In this document: piece after piece, positions 1 through 8,472 of the stretch
Layout of the letters: the number at the start of each line of letters is the position of its first letter
Numbering within the stretch: the first letter of the stretch is position 1
NCBI GenBank assembly: GCA_002506905.1
Contig: DAYM01000006.1
Span: 120,672 to 148,293, forward strand
Reading direction: 5' to 3'
Origin: Methanomassiliicoccaceae archaeon UBA328
GTDB taxonomy: Archaea > Thermoplasmatota > Thermoplasmata > Methanomassiliicoccales > Methanomethylophilaceae
Length of the DNA stretch: 27,622 bases
Made by a program: the position numbers and the translations under genes
The notes under the pieces: generated by a model
What the model was told of the DNA's origin: nothing
Database searches by the model: none
The model's input: only the letters and a program-made list of their open reading frames with translations

Positions 1-584
1 AGACTTCCCTCTTCGGGGTTCATGGTTCCCACAAGGATGAACTTTGCAGGGTGCGAGAAGGAAACTCCTTCCCTCTCGACATAGTTGACTCCCATTGCAG
101 CGGAGTCGAGAAGCAGATCGACGATATGATCGTCCAGAAGGTTGACCTCGTCCACATAGAGAAGGTTTCCGTTGGCCTGAGCAAGTACACCGGGTTCGAA
201 TTTCTTCTCGCCCGTCTTGAGAACGTGTTCGAGATCGAGGGTTCCGGAGATACGGTCCTCGGTTGCACTCAGCGGCAGCTCGATGACGTCCATGGACCTC
301 TCATAGGATTCCAATTTCTCGCCTTTGGCAAGTTTTTCGCGGCATTGCATGCACATCCTCTTGGGGAATCTGGGATCGCAGTGGAAAACACAGCCCTTTA
401 CGGACATGACCGGGGGAAGGACCTGTGTAAGCGCCCTTACGGATGTTGATTTCGCGGTTCCTTTCTCTCCTTTGATGAGAACCCCGCCTATGCCGGGATC
501 GATGATGTTGAGGATCAGGGCCCTCTTCATTTTCTCTTGACCGACAATACGGACGAACGGGAACATTACTTGCTCTTTTGCCAT
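1..584 (-). CDS. ChlI/BchI-type AAA+ chelatase ATPase subunit (partial, 3' end off the window)
   Basis: The visible 194 residues are the N-terminal part of a magnesium-chelatase subunit I type AAA+ ATPase. Seen: Walker A GEKGTAKST at residues 39-47; a Walker B-like LLYVDEVNLLDD near 142-153; and an insert with four cysteines (C65, C69, C78, C81) that could bind metal. In methanogens, which make no chlorophyll, such subunits are usually assigned to cobalt insertion with CobN-like proteins. That would suit a genome that depends on corrinoid proteins, but it is inference because no cobN or chlD is visible. The start is the ATG at 584; the upstream purine-rich stretch is only a weak ribosome site. 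The gene runs leftwards out of the window, so the C-terminus and neighbours are unknown. The family is fairly certain; the metal is not. Confidence 0.85.
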   Translation of the reverse strand, partial: MAKEQVMFPFVRIVGQEKMKRALILNIIDPGIGGVLIKGEKGTAKSTSVRALTQVLPPVMSVKGCVFHCDPRFPKRMCMQCREKLAKGEKLESYERSMDVIELPLSATEDRISGTLDLEHVLKTGEKKFEPGVLAQANGNLLYVDEVNLLDDHIVDLLLDSAAMGVNYVEREGVSFSHPAKFILVGTMNPEEGS

Positions 585-605
585 TTTATCATCTCTTCAA
601 TATCA

Positions 606-625
606 ATACGCGTAATATAGCGTAT
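606..625. promoter_or_regulatory. 20-bp perfect inverted repeat upstream of the chelatase gene
   Basis: Half-sites ATACGC (606-611) and GCGTAT (620-625) are separated by 8 A/T-rich bases and lie 22 nt before the chelatase start codon. A minus-strand TATA-like TTTTATATT sits at about 655-663, so the repeat would lie near or just after the transcription start, a typical repressor position. No regulator can be named. The rest of the 585-755 spacer is AT-rich, with a second TATA-like element at 689-698. Confidence 0.35.
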
Positions 626-755
626 GCTTGACTAAATATCCGTTAAGAATTTTCAATATAAAACAGTTATTATCCAATGAGGCAATAATTTATATAACAA
701 TTGATAAAAAACGTACAAATCGTAATAAAGTTTAAATATAAAAATAAAAAAAAGT

Positions 756-1315
756 TTAGAACATGCCGATGAAGCAGCGATGGACCGTATCATCGGATGT
801 CAATTCCGGGTGGAAAGCGGTGACCAATTGGCAGTTGTATCTGGCTGCAACGATCTTTCCGTCGATCTCGGAAAGGACCCTGACGCCTTTTCCGACCTCG
901 GTGATTATCGGTGCGCGGATGGATTCCATGGGAATGTCACCCTGATCTCCGAATGCCGAGACCGCAGAGAAACTGCCCAGCTGTCTGCCGAAAGCGTTTC
1001 TCTTCACGGTCGCCGGAAAGGTCGAGCGCGATCTGCCGGGGCCGTTATCGATCTTCTCGGCAAGAAGTATCATTCCCGCACATGTACCGAATACGGGCAG
1101 TCCGCCGACGATCATGTGCCTGACAGTATCTGCCATGCCCATGTCGGCCAGCAATTTTCCCATTACGGTACTCTCTCCGCCGGGGATGATCAGGCCGTCC
1201 ATCCCTCTTTCGAGGTCGGACGGTTTCCTGATCTGAAAGTGTTTCTCTCCAGACGGTCGAGAACCTGCTCGTGTTCCGCAAATGCTCCCTGGACCGCAAG
1301 GACACCTACGGTCAT
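756..1315 (-). pseudogene. pdxT: PdxT, glutaminase subunit of PLP synthase, with an apparent -1 frameshift
   Basis: PdxT releases ammonia from glutamine for PdxS, which builds pyridoxal 5'-phosphate. The ATG at 1315 overlaps the pdxS stop as ATGA and opens with MTVGVLAVQGAFAEHEQVLDRLE, a normal PdxT N-terminus. That frame soon stops in TGA. Family sequence resumes one frame back (-1) from about 1245 as EKHFQIRKPSDLERG, then the oxyanion-hole region MDGLIIPGGEST, the nucleophile motif GTCAGM and the HPE triad region near the C-terminus. The span is 560 nt, one short of a multiple of three; one added base would restore a normal protein of 186 aa. The break is either an assembly or sequencing indel or a real mutation. 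No classical slippery heptamer is visible. Identity is certain; functional state is not. Confidence 0.8.
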
Positions 1316-2183
1316 TGACCGCGCTCCGCCATCAGGACCTTGATCTCGCTCTCGTTGATGCCGACCATTGCGGGTCCGAGATCTTCGGAGAGCTTTGCAA
1401 GAATGGCGGGATCGTTGTAATTTGTGACTGCCTGGACGATTGCTTCTGCGCGTTTGGCAGGATTTCCGGACTTGAAGATACCGGAACCTACGAAGACACC
1501 TTCCGCACCGAGCTGCATCATAAGTGCCGCATCTGCGGGAGTTGCGACTCCGCCTGCCGCGAAATTGACAACAGGAAGTTTTTGGTTATCGTGAACATAT
1601 TTCACAAGATCGATGGGGGCCTGGAGCTGTTTAGCCGTCTCGTAGAGCTCGTCGCTCTGAAGACCTGCGATCCTCCTGATCTCGGAATTGACCGCCCTCA
1701 TGTGCCTGACGGCCTGAATGATATCTCCGGTGCCGGGCTCTCCCTTGGTCCTGATCATCGATGCACCCTCGGAGATACGCCTGAGGGCCTCTCCGAGGTC
1801 CTTGGCGCCACAAACGAAAGGCACCTTGAACTTGGTCTTGTCGATGTGATACACATCGTCTGCGGGCGAAAGCACTTCGCTCTCATCGATGTAATCGATC
1901 TCGATGGCCTCGAGGATCTGAGCCTCTACGAAATGTCCGATACGGACCTTGGCCATGACAGGTATGGAAACGGCATCCTGGATGCCTCTGATCATCTTGG
2001 GATCGCTCATCCTGGAAACTCCGCCTGCCGCACGTATGTCTGCGGGGATCCTTTCCAATGCCCTGACGGCACACGCGCCTGCATTCTCTGCGATACGCGC
2101 CTGATCGGGAGTGGTCACATCCATGATCACTCCGCCTTTCACATCTGTGCGAGTTCCTTGTTCAATCCGTATCTCTCGGTCAT
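1312..2183 (-). CDS. pdxS: PdxS, PLP synthase lyase subunit, with an apparent -1 frameshift near the N-terminus
   Basis: PdxS makes pyridoxal 5'-phosphate from a pentose phosphate, a triose phosphate and ammonia supplied by PdxT. The conserved body runs from KGGVIMDV through RIPADIRAAGGVSRMSDP and the GEPGTGDI region to the C-terminus. The 276-residue continuous frame can only begin at a GTG at 2142 with no ribosome site. The expected N-terminal helix is encoded in another frame: ATG at 2183 gives MTERYGLNKELAQM and then hits TGA. Re-reading one base would join the parts as AQM-VKGGVIMD, exactly the family pattern. So pdxS, like pdxT, appears to lack one base. Translation from GTG would lose about 15 residues but keep the catalytic Asp and Lys. 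Confidence 0.85.
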
Positions 2184-2263
2184 TATACTCGGGTGTCGCA
2201 TATCATACGCATTATTTGGTTATGGATGGTCCACGCCGTATTTTGTATATCCAACGATTCGAT

Positions 2264-3703
2264 TCATTCGGATGACGAGGACTCCCTGTACTCCTTATCT
2301 TTCGTGAATCTCGAGACGACGAATGCGGCAAGACAGAACAGGCATGCGACGAAGAACGCGGGCCTGAATGCATTGACCAATCCGTCCGGTATGACCAGGG
2401 GAAGAACTATCCCCGCGGCAAATACGGATTCCAGGATCGCCACACCGGCAGATGAACCGGCCTGTCTGAACGTGTTGATGATGGAGGACAGCTGACCTTC
2501 CTCTCCGGGATCCGCATACCTCATGGAAAGATTGGTAGAGGCCACGAGTCCGATACCCATTCCCATACCCATCAGGAGCAGCGCCACGATTATGAACGGC
2601 AGGCCTGTGTCCGCACCGAACCTGTTCATCATCAGGAATCCTGCCGCGGATATGAGACATCCGATGGAGACCATTCCGCTGTTGATGCCGGTCTTGTCGG
2701 AGATCTTTCCAACGGTAGGACCCACGAGCATCATTCCGACGGAATTGGCCACAAGTATCAATCCCATCTCCAAGGTCGAATAACCCAGCACGAGTTCGAG
2801 ATAGTACGGAAGCAGGAGATACGAACCGGCCATTGCCATGAACAGCAGCAGTGAAACAAGATTCGTACCAACGACATCCCTTATGCTCATCAGCCTGACC
2901 GAGATGAGAGGCCCTTCCGTCCTCTGCTCCCACCAGATGAGAAGACCCGCCATCACGAAGGCCGTGACGATAAGTGCCAGACTGATATCCGAGAACCACC
3001 CGTTATCGTTCGCGGAATTGAGATAATAGATCAGGGTGAACATCATGATCACCATGAGCAGCACTCCGACGATATCCAGCCTCTGCTTCTCTCCGCGGAT
3101 CTCGGTGACCCCTCTCATGCTGTAAGTGGATATCAGCAGAGCGAGGATCCCGATGGGCACGTTGATGAAGAAGATGTAAGACCAATGGAAATTACAGAGA
3201 AGACCTCCCAGGACGGGACCGAATGCGGTTCCTGCCGAAGCGGCCAGTGTGATCGCGCCGACCGCACGTCCCCTGGATCCGGGAAGATAGGATGATACCA
3301 TGGCCAATCCCATGGAAGTGATCATACCGGCACCCATACCCTGAACGACCCTCATTACGATGATGGTGTTCAGACCTCCGAGGTCCATGGTACCCGCCAA
3401 TCCGATAGTGAACGACATCACGGTGAAGATCACGGTACCGGTGAGGAACACCTTCCTGTAACCGTAATTCGTACCCATCTTTCCCCAAAGCAGGATGAAA
3501 CAACAAAGTGCCAGAGTGTATCCCAATAAGATCCACGAAACATTGGTCGTAGAACCGCTTGTAGAGAATTCGGCAGCCATTGTGGGAAGGGCGACGGCAA
3601 CTATGGTCGAATCCAACGAAGCCATGAACGTTCCCAATATTATGCTGAAAAGTATCAGTTTGCTCTTAGGGCCCGCGGCGGATGCTCCGGCACCTTCTTT
3701 CAT
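2264..3703 (-). CDS. DHA2-family MFS multidrug exporter (EmrB/QacA-like)
   Basis: This 479-residue membrane protein looks like a proton-coupled drug exporter of the 14-helix DHA2 type. Seen: first helix with the signature LDSTIVAVALPTM; the loop region GKMGTNYGYRKVFLTG; a GSRGRAVGAI motif; and many hydrophobic segments up to a short charged C-terminus. Two in-frame starts are close, ATG at 3724 and ATG at 3703. I chose 3703 because a TATA box at 3727-3735 lies about 28 nt upstream, placing the transcript start at this ATG (leaderless), whereas the 3724 start would sit beside the TATA box. A terminator-like hairpin separates it from ramA, so it is probably its own transcription unit. The substrate is unknown. 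Confidence 0.85.
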   Translation of the reverse strand: MKEGAGASAAGPKSKLILFSIILGTFMASLDSTIVAVALPTMAAEFSTSGSTTNVSWILLGYTLALCCFILLWGKMGTNYGYRKVFLTGTVIFTVMSFTIGLAGTMDLGGLNTIIVMRVVQGMGAGMITSMGLAMVSSYLPGSRGRAVGAITLAASAGTAFGPVLGGLLCNFHWSYIFFINVPIGILALLISTYSMRGVTEIRGEKQRLDIVGVLLMVIMMFTLIYYLNSANDNGWFSDISLALIVTAFVMAGLLIWWEQRTEGPLISVRLMSIRDVVGTNLVSLLLFMAMAGSYLLLPYYLELVLGYSTLEMGLILVANSVGMMLVGPTVGKISDKTGINSGMVSIGCLISAAGFLMMNRFGADTGLPFIIVALLLMGMGMGIGLVASTNLSMRYADPGEEGQLSSIINTFRQAGSSAGVAILESVFAAGIVLPLVIPDGLVNAFRPAFFVACLFCLAAFVVSRFTKDKEYRESSSSE

Positions 3704-3726
3704 AGAAAAGGAAAATGTTTTCATCG

Positions 3727-3735
3727 ATATAAAAA
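3727..3735 (-). promoter_or_regulatory. TATA box for the MFS exporter gene
   Basis: Minus-strand TTTTTATAT is centred about 28 nt upstream of the ATG at 3703. This spacing predicts a leaderless transcript. The same T-run also lies just after the ramA hairpin and could serve as its terminator tract. Confidence 0.5.
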
Positions 3736-3769
3736 GAGGTAAGGTCCGGAAGGTCCTTCGGCCCTCCGG
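3731..3769 (-). terminator. Hairpin plus T-tract after ramA
   Basis: On the minus strand, arms at 3769-3762 and 3753-3746 form an 8-bp stem with one G-U pair, 8 nt after the ramA stop. It is followed by a T-rich run at 3738-3731. It probably ends the long pyl-ramA transcript. Confidence 0.55.
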
Positions 3770-3777
3770 GGTCTTGT

Positions 3778-5409
3778 TCAGACCTTTATCTTGTATTCTC
3801 TCAGGTGCAGCAATCCCTTCTCGCATGCGTGTTCGCAGCGTCTGCAGGCGGTTCCCGCGCATCTGTCCGATTTGACCTGGGCAAATGTCCTGTCCCCTTC
3901 TTTGACGATCTCGATCGCCTGTTCGGGACAGGCCTTCATACAGCGGTGGCATCCGATACAATCGAAGACCTCTCCGACAAGTATTGTTCCGGGCTCATCG
4001 AGAATGAATATCTTGCTGTTCTCGGTATCCGGAAGATCCGTACGTGACAGCCTTTCTACGGTGATCTCTCCGGCCGATTCGGACAGCGGAGGCAGATTGT
4101 AGATGTCGAGCATGTTGTTGTACTCGGATGCGGGCATACCCGTGCACCAAAGCGAGTATTCGATGGAATAGATGTTCTTGAACACTTCCGAGGTTGCGAA
4201 CATAACGTGTGTCGCTCTGAGCTTCTTTGCGAACTCGCGCAGGTCGTTAAGGTCCATGTCTCCGAGAGCTACCTCCCTGGCAAGAGCGATGGATGTGTTT
4301 CCGAACTGAACGATGTGCTCGGCTCCGGGAACGACCATTCCGATCTTCATTGCCTTGCGCGCATCGACGTACAGACCGGATGCTCCGGACATGTATGCCT
4401 TCTTCACATCGCCTGTCCAAATGCCGGCTTCGCGGAGAAGCGTGAGGAATCCCGCACGGAGGGCACCGATGGCTTTTCCCGCCTCGTCGACATCGTGGGA
4501 GGTGATGCAGATATCGTCCTGAAGATGGATCTTCTCATCGGGCGTCTTGATGACGGGCGTATCGATCTTTCCGCTCTCCATTCCGCAGTACAGTGCGGCA
4601 ACGACCCCTGTTCCGGTGATACCGATGGCCTTTCCGTCCATCTCTCCCTTCGCAACGAGTTTGCCTGTCTCGGGGTCGACCTTGTCGCCTTCCCTGTCGA
4701 TCATGCTCTCGTCCAGGACCTTGCATTTCCATCCGTCCGCTTCCATATTGACATCGGATACCGCACCGGGGGCTGCAAGCATTCCCCTCTCGATCTCCTG
4801 ACCTTCGAGGGCGGGTCCGGCGGCTGCCGATCCCGTGTAGATCTTTCCGTCAACGATCAGGGCCATCTCGGCATTGGTACCGTAATCCACGACGATGACC
4901 GGCTCCTTCTCCTTCAGTATGTTGGTCATCTTCAGCATGGCTATGGCGTCCGCGCCGATCTCATGCGTTACCGCGGGAGGAATGATGACGTCCGCGTTGG
5001 GAACGTCCTTCAGTCCCAGTTCGGATGCCTTGAGCATCTTTCCGTTCCTCTCGGGAGGAACCACACCGAGGGATTTCAGCATGTTCTTTCCGGCATATGC
5101 CAGATCTCTGATCTCGATGTTCTCGAAAAGCGACAGCTGGAATGTGTTTCCGCTGACTCCGATACGTTTTACCTTCGACAGGTCGATACCGAGCGATGCG
5201 AACAGCTGGTTCGCGGCACCGATGATCAGCCCGTTCGCAACATCCTCGCCCGACTGGATCGCATAGTTGACGTGATCGATGACGTTCATTCCGGGTATCG
5301 GATGATGCTGGGTGATCGCTGTTGCGATGGTCTCGCCCGTGGCCATATCCAAGGCCTGACAGCGGAGACCGCTTGTTCCTATATCTAATGCTAAGCAATA
5401 GTCTGTCAT
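3778..5409 (-). CDS. ramA: RamA, ATP-dependent reductive activase of methylamine corrinoid proteins
   Basis: RamA reduces the inactive Co(II) form of the corrinoid proteins MtmC, MtbC and MttC back to Co(I), using ATP and low-potential electrons. Of 543 residues, the N-terminal two thirds have the ASKHA-like ATPase fold (DIGTSGLR at the start, VDYGTNAEMAL in the middle, GNTSIALA later). The C-terminus carries two 4Fe-4S motifs: C484, C487, C490, C494 (CIGCHRCMKACP) and C517, C522, C525, C529. The start is the ATG at 5409, preceded by AGGAG at good spacing and lying only 2 nt after the pylD stop; an ATG 15 nt upstream lacks this. Placement directly behind pylD ties corrinoid activation to Pyl supply. 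Confidence 0.95.
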   Translation of the reverse strand: MTDYCLALDIGTSGLRCQALDMATGETIATAITQHHPIPGMNVIDHVNYAIQSGEDVANGLIIGAANQLFASLGIDLSKVKRIGVSGNTFQLSLFENIEIRDLAYAGKNMLKSLGVVPPERNGKMLKASELGLKDVPNADVIIPPAVTHEIGADAIAMLKMTNILKEKEPVIVVDYGTNAEMALIVDGKIYTGSAAAGPALEGQEIERGMLAAPGAVSDVNMEADGWKCKVLDESMIDREGDKVDPETGKLVAKGEMDGKAIGITGTGVVAALYCGMESGKIDTPVIKTPDEKIHLQDDICITSHDVDEAGKAIGALRAGFLTLLREAGIWTGDVKKAYMSGASGLYVDARKAMKIGMVVPGAEHIVQFGNTSIALAREVALGDMDLNDLREFAKKLRATHVMFATSEVFKNIYSIEYSLWCTGMPASEYNNMLDIYNLPPLSESAGEITVERLSRTDLPDTENSKIFILDEPGTILVGEVFDCIGCHRCMKACPEQAIEIVKEGDRTFAQVKSDRCAGTACRRCEHACEKGLLHLREYKIKV

Positions 5410-5411
5410 AT

Positions 5412-6242
5412 TTATCTCCTGCATTTTCTCTTATCCGGACATGAGAACGAAGCGCTCTGCACCGCCATGACGGCCACTCCGATATCCAGCGGATCGTGGA
5501 TGATGGTCGCTTTGGCATATGCCTCCCCGTCGAACGTATGAGGTACGCCTGGCGATGAGATGATTGCTCCTTCTCTGATGTATTTGCTGTCGATATGTGC
5601 CGGCGATGCGTTCAGTATCAGATCGTTCGATGAGATGGCCTCACCGACATCCTCTATGACCTTTACGCCGGGATTCTCCTTTGCGACAGCATGGGCCTTG
5701 GCCGTGTCAATGTCCGTGATGCCGACCTTGGCCCCCCTTGCTAACAGTAATCCGGCAGCCCTGCTGCCTACCCTTCCCGCTCCGACCACCAGGACGGTCT
5801 TTCCGATCAGTCCCTTGGCGGCCCCGTTGAGGACGGCGACATAACCGGAAGCGGTACAGAATGAATTGTTGGAATATTTTCTGGCACGCGTGTTGTACGC
5901 TATGAACTCGTAATCGTCTGCCAGGAAGACGATGTCGGGATCCTTGGACAATGCCTCCGCAAGTCCGGTCACATCGTAAGTGGATGTTACGAAGGCATCC
6001 ATGTCCAATGCGCGGCAGATATCCGCTACGGACTCCGAGAACCTTGTGATCACGCCCATTCCAGATGTGATCGGAACGACACCCACATAGTAATCATCGA
6101 GATCGATGGACTCAGGCACTATGGAAACGGCATCGCATGCCATCTGTTTGGTGGTCATGCCCGCAGTGCGGACAAGCATCTGGTTAACATCTTCCAGCGT
6201 GTTGGATATGTTCTTGACATCATCATCTGTAAGTCTTGTCAT
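5412..6242 (-). CDS. pylD: PylD, pyrrolysine synthase (dehydrogenase, final ring-forming step)
   Basis: PylD oxidises L-lysine-Nε-3R-methyl-D-ornithine so that it cyclises to pyrrolysine. Length is 276 aa, near the usual size. Seen: a C-terminal Rossmann domain with GAGRVG at residues 154-159 in VLVVGAGRVGSRAAGLL, the acidic TDID after the second strand, and an N-terminal domain with TSGMGVITRFSESV. The ATG at 6242 overlaps the pylC stop as ATGA, indicating translational coupling. The C-terminus ends in a basic CPDKRKCRR tail whose coding sequence also holds the ribosome site for ramA. Identity is supported by both sequence and the pylB-C-D order. Confidence 0.96.
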   Translation of the reverse strand: MTRLTDDDVKNISNTLEDVNQMLVRTAGMTTKQMACDAVSIVPESIDLDDYYVGVVPITSGMGVITRFSESVADICRALDMDAFVTSTYDVTGLAEALSKDPDIVFLADDYEFIAYNTRARKYSNNSFCTASGYVAVLNGAAKGLIGKTVLVVGAGRVGSRAAGLLLARGAKVGITDIDTAKAHAVAKENPGVKVIEDVGEAISSNDLILNASPAHIDSKYIREGAIISSPGVPHTFDGEAYAKATIIHDPLDIGVAVMAVQSASFSCPDKRKCRR

Positions 6243-7408
6243 CAGACCACCTCCGGCGACCTGTCGATATACTCTTCAAGATCGCATTCGTTCATGGCAT
6301 TGGAAATGAATCTCTTCCTCTTCTCGAGGACCTCCGCCGGGGTCTTTCCGCTGTTTATCACGGTGGCTCTCCAGACGCTCTTGCCCGGCATGTAGTCCGT
6401 GATGACCTCGTCCGCACCGAACAGCCTCTCTGCGATATACGGCTTCTCCACATGACCGAATTCCTTCTCGCCGCAGGTGATCAGGTTCCCGTCACGCACC
6501 AGATAATGTTCGTATACGGAGCAGTTTCCGGAATTGGGCCTTTCGACCCCTTTTCCGAGCGCGGAATTCACCAGTTCCTCCAGGAGATTGATCCCCGTAC
6601 CGGCCTGTATGGCCATCGGGGTCTGACTGGGTATCCTGGAATCTATCTCGAGGACACGGAGTCCGTTCTTGGTGTATATCGCCTCCACGTCCATGAGGGC
6701 CTTCAGGCCGATTCCGTTCGCGATGTCCACACCGATCTTTCCGAACAGTTCGTCGTCCTCTTCCTTCAGGATGTTCGGTTCGCATACGACCCTTTTGCAA
6801 TCGTAATTGTGATCGAGGACGATCTCCGTCGTCACATAGGACCTGGCGGATGTTCCGTTGCCGATGACCTCGATCGAAACACTATTTCCCGAGACGAATT
6901 CCTGCTGGATGGGCTCGTCTCCGAGTTCCTTGACGACCTCCAGAGCCTTCTGCCTCTCCTCCTCGTTGTTGACCTCGCTCACGCCGATACTACCGCTCTG
7001 GCATGACGGCTTGACAATGATCGGGAATCCGCATTCCGGCCATGGTTTCGGCAAAGGCACGCCTGCCTCCGCCATGATCCTGTTGGACCTCTCCTTCGAG
7101 CATGATATCTCGTATGCATGCATATCGAACAGGAGCGGCTTATCGACGGCCGGGACCTCTTTGCACAAGATGTGCAGAGCATCCAGTTCCTCGCATGCGG
7201 GTATGACCGCATCGCAATCGGAGAATATCCTCTTGGCCGTCTCGGTATCGTTGACGACATCGCATAATACGAAATGATCGGCCAGGGAGGCTGCGGGAGC
7301 GGTGCTCTTCCTGTCGATGACCAGAGACTCGTATCCTGCCTTCTTGGCAAGCAATACTGCCTCCATTCCCTGCAATGCGCCGCCCACGATACCTATCTTC
7401 ATCTTCAT
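6242..7408 (-). CDS. pylC: PylC, ATP-grasp ligase joining 3-methylornithine to lysine
   Basis: PylC condenses 3R-methyl-D-ornithine, made by PylB, with the ε-amino group of a second lysine at the cost of ATP. Of 388 residues, the N-terminal domain begins KIGIVGGALQGMEAVLLAKKAGYE, a typical ATP-grasp pre-ATP domain. The central part has the grasp elements (FPIIVKPSCQSGSIGVSEV) and the C-terminal half the metal/ATP site (LMDVEAIYTKNGLRVLEIDSRIPSQTP). The ATG at 7408 overlaps the pylB stop as ATGA, and the end overlaps pylD in the same way. A second ATG two codons in is less likely given the overlap geometry. Confidence 0.96.
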   Translation of the reverse strand: MKMKIGIVGGALQGMEAVLLAKKAGYESLVIDRKSTAPAASLADHFVLCDVVNDTETAKRIFSDCDAVIPACEELDALHILCKEVPAVDKPLLFDMHAYEISCSKERSNRIMAEAGVPLPKPWPECGFPIIVKPSCQSGSIGVSEVNNEEERQKALEVVKELGDEPIQQEFVSGNSVSIEVIGNGTSARSYVTTEIVLDHNYDCKRVVCEPNILKEEDDELFGKIGVDIANGIGLKALMDVEAIYTKNGLRVLEIDSRIPSQTPMAIQAGTGINLLEELVNSALGKGVERPNSGNCSVYEHYLVRDGNLITCGEKEFGHVEKPYIAERLFGADEVITDYMPGKSVWRATVINSGKTPAEVLEKRKRFISNAMNECDLEEYIDRSPEVV

Positions 7409-8463
7409 ACCTTCTTGATCTCTGCTTCGCGTTCGGTCAGGAATGTCCTGTACTCCGACTGGGAAGCGACACGCCTGCCCATGTTCTCGAGCATCTCTAT
7501 CACGTAATCTACGGAACGGTGCCCGTCATTGATATTAAGTTCGGGCTGTGCCACGCCGGCAAGCTCCTGATAGGGCGGAATAATGGAGGTCACCACATTG
7601 GCGCCTGCATCTATCCTTGTTCTCATACCGGCAATTCCCTCGACATCCAATGTGGCGGGGATCAGCCTGTCCGGGAACAGAAGTCTCATTACCGCGATGG
7701 CTTTGAGCTCCTCGGTCGAATCATGGGGGACAATGTGCTCCATAGGCGTTCCGGCCTGGGGGACGAATGTCATGGCCCTGATCTGCTGACAGCCCAGAGA
7801 TCCCATTCTCAGAGCGGCATCTGCCCTATCGCGGGGACTTTCGCCCATTCCGACAAGCATACCGTCCTCGGTCAGAAGTCCGGCCTCCCTTGCCCAGACC
7901 CTCTGGTCGATCCTGTTCTGATAATCCTGTTCAAGCCTGAGTTTGCAAAAGAGCTCCTTGTTGTAGGTCTCCTGATAACAGGCGAACCAATCAGCTCCGG
8001 CCTCCTTGACCTTGGCGAAGGTCTCTCTGGGAAGCGCACCGGGAGAGAGCATGATACCTATATCGACGGTGTCCCTGACACTCTTCACGAGATCGATCAG
8101 TTCCCTGTTCCCGTCTGCATACATCTTGGGATCCTCGCCCATGGTGAGGTCTACCAGATTCACACCCGCATCTTCCAGACTTCCGGAAAGTGCCAGGACC
8201 TCTTCTTTTGTCTTCCTGTATCTGGGAAGTTCGTTGGTCCTTCTGTAATAGCAGAATGCGCAATTGTTCTTGCAGTAGGTCGAGAAATACACAAAACCGT
8301 AGATGAAGACCCTGTTCCCGAACTCCTTGTCCCTTACTCTCCTTGCGGCCGCGTAGAGGTCGTCCAATTCAGACCTGTCCGTTATGGCCATCAGTTCGGT
8401 TACTTCGTCTATATTGGGTCTGACGCCCTTCTCGGTCTTGCTTATTATCTCCGTTATTTCCAT
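7405..8463 (-). CDS. pylB: PylB, radical SAM lysine mutase (3-methylornithine synthase)
   Basis: PylB rearranges L-lysine to 3R-methyl-D-ornithine, the first step of pyrrolysine synthesis. Of 352 residues, the radical SAM cluster motif CKNNCAFC uses C64, C68 and C71, followed by a TIM-barrel body (LTMGEDPKMY, LSPGALPRETF, GMLVGMGESPRDR, MTFVPQAGTPM) and a C-terminal domain of the BioB/HydE type (VTSIIPPYQELAGVAQ). It starts 9 nt after the pylS stop. BioB, HydE and HydG are relatives, but the position between pylS and pylC settles the call. Confidence 0.96.
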   Translation of the reverse strand: MEITEIISKTEKGVRPNIDEVTELMAITDRSELDDLYAAARRVRDKEFGNRVFIYGFVYFSTYCKNNCAFCYYRRTNELPRYRKTKEEVLALSGSLEDAGVNLVDLTMGEDPKMYADGNRELIDLVKSVRDTVDIGIMLSPGALPRETFAKVKEAGADWFACYQETYNKELFCKLRLEQDYQNRIDQRVWAREAGLLTEDGMLVGMGESPRDRADAALRMGSLGCQQIRAMTFVPQAGTPMEHIVPHDSTEELKAIAVMRLLFPDRLIPATLDVEGIAGMRTRIDAGANVVTSIIPPYQELAGVAQPELNINDGHRSVDYVIEMLENMGRRVASQSEYRTFLTEREAEIKKV

Positions 8464-8472
8464 ATCACTGCC

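Noticed and set aside
1312..2307. Long plus-strand open frame opposite pdxS, and similar long antisense frames opposite ramA, pylB and mtbB
   Set aside because: They are mirror frames of strongly coding minus-strand genes and show no conserved protein features.
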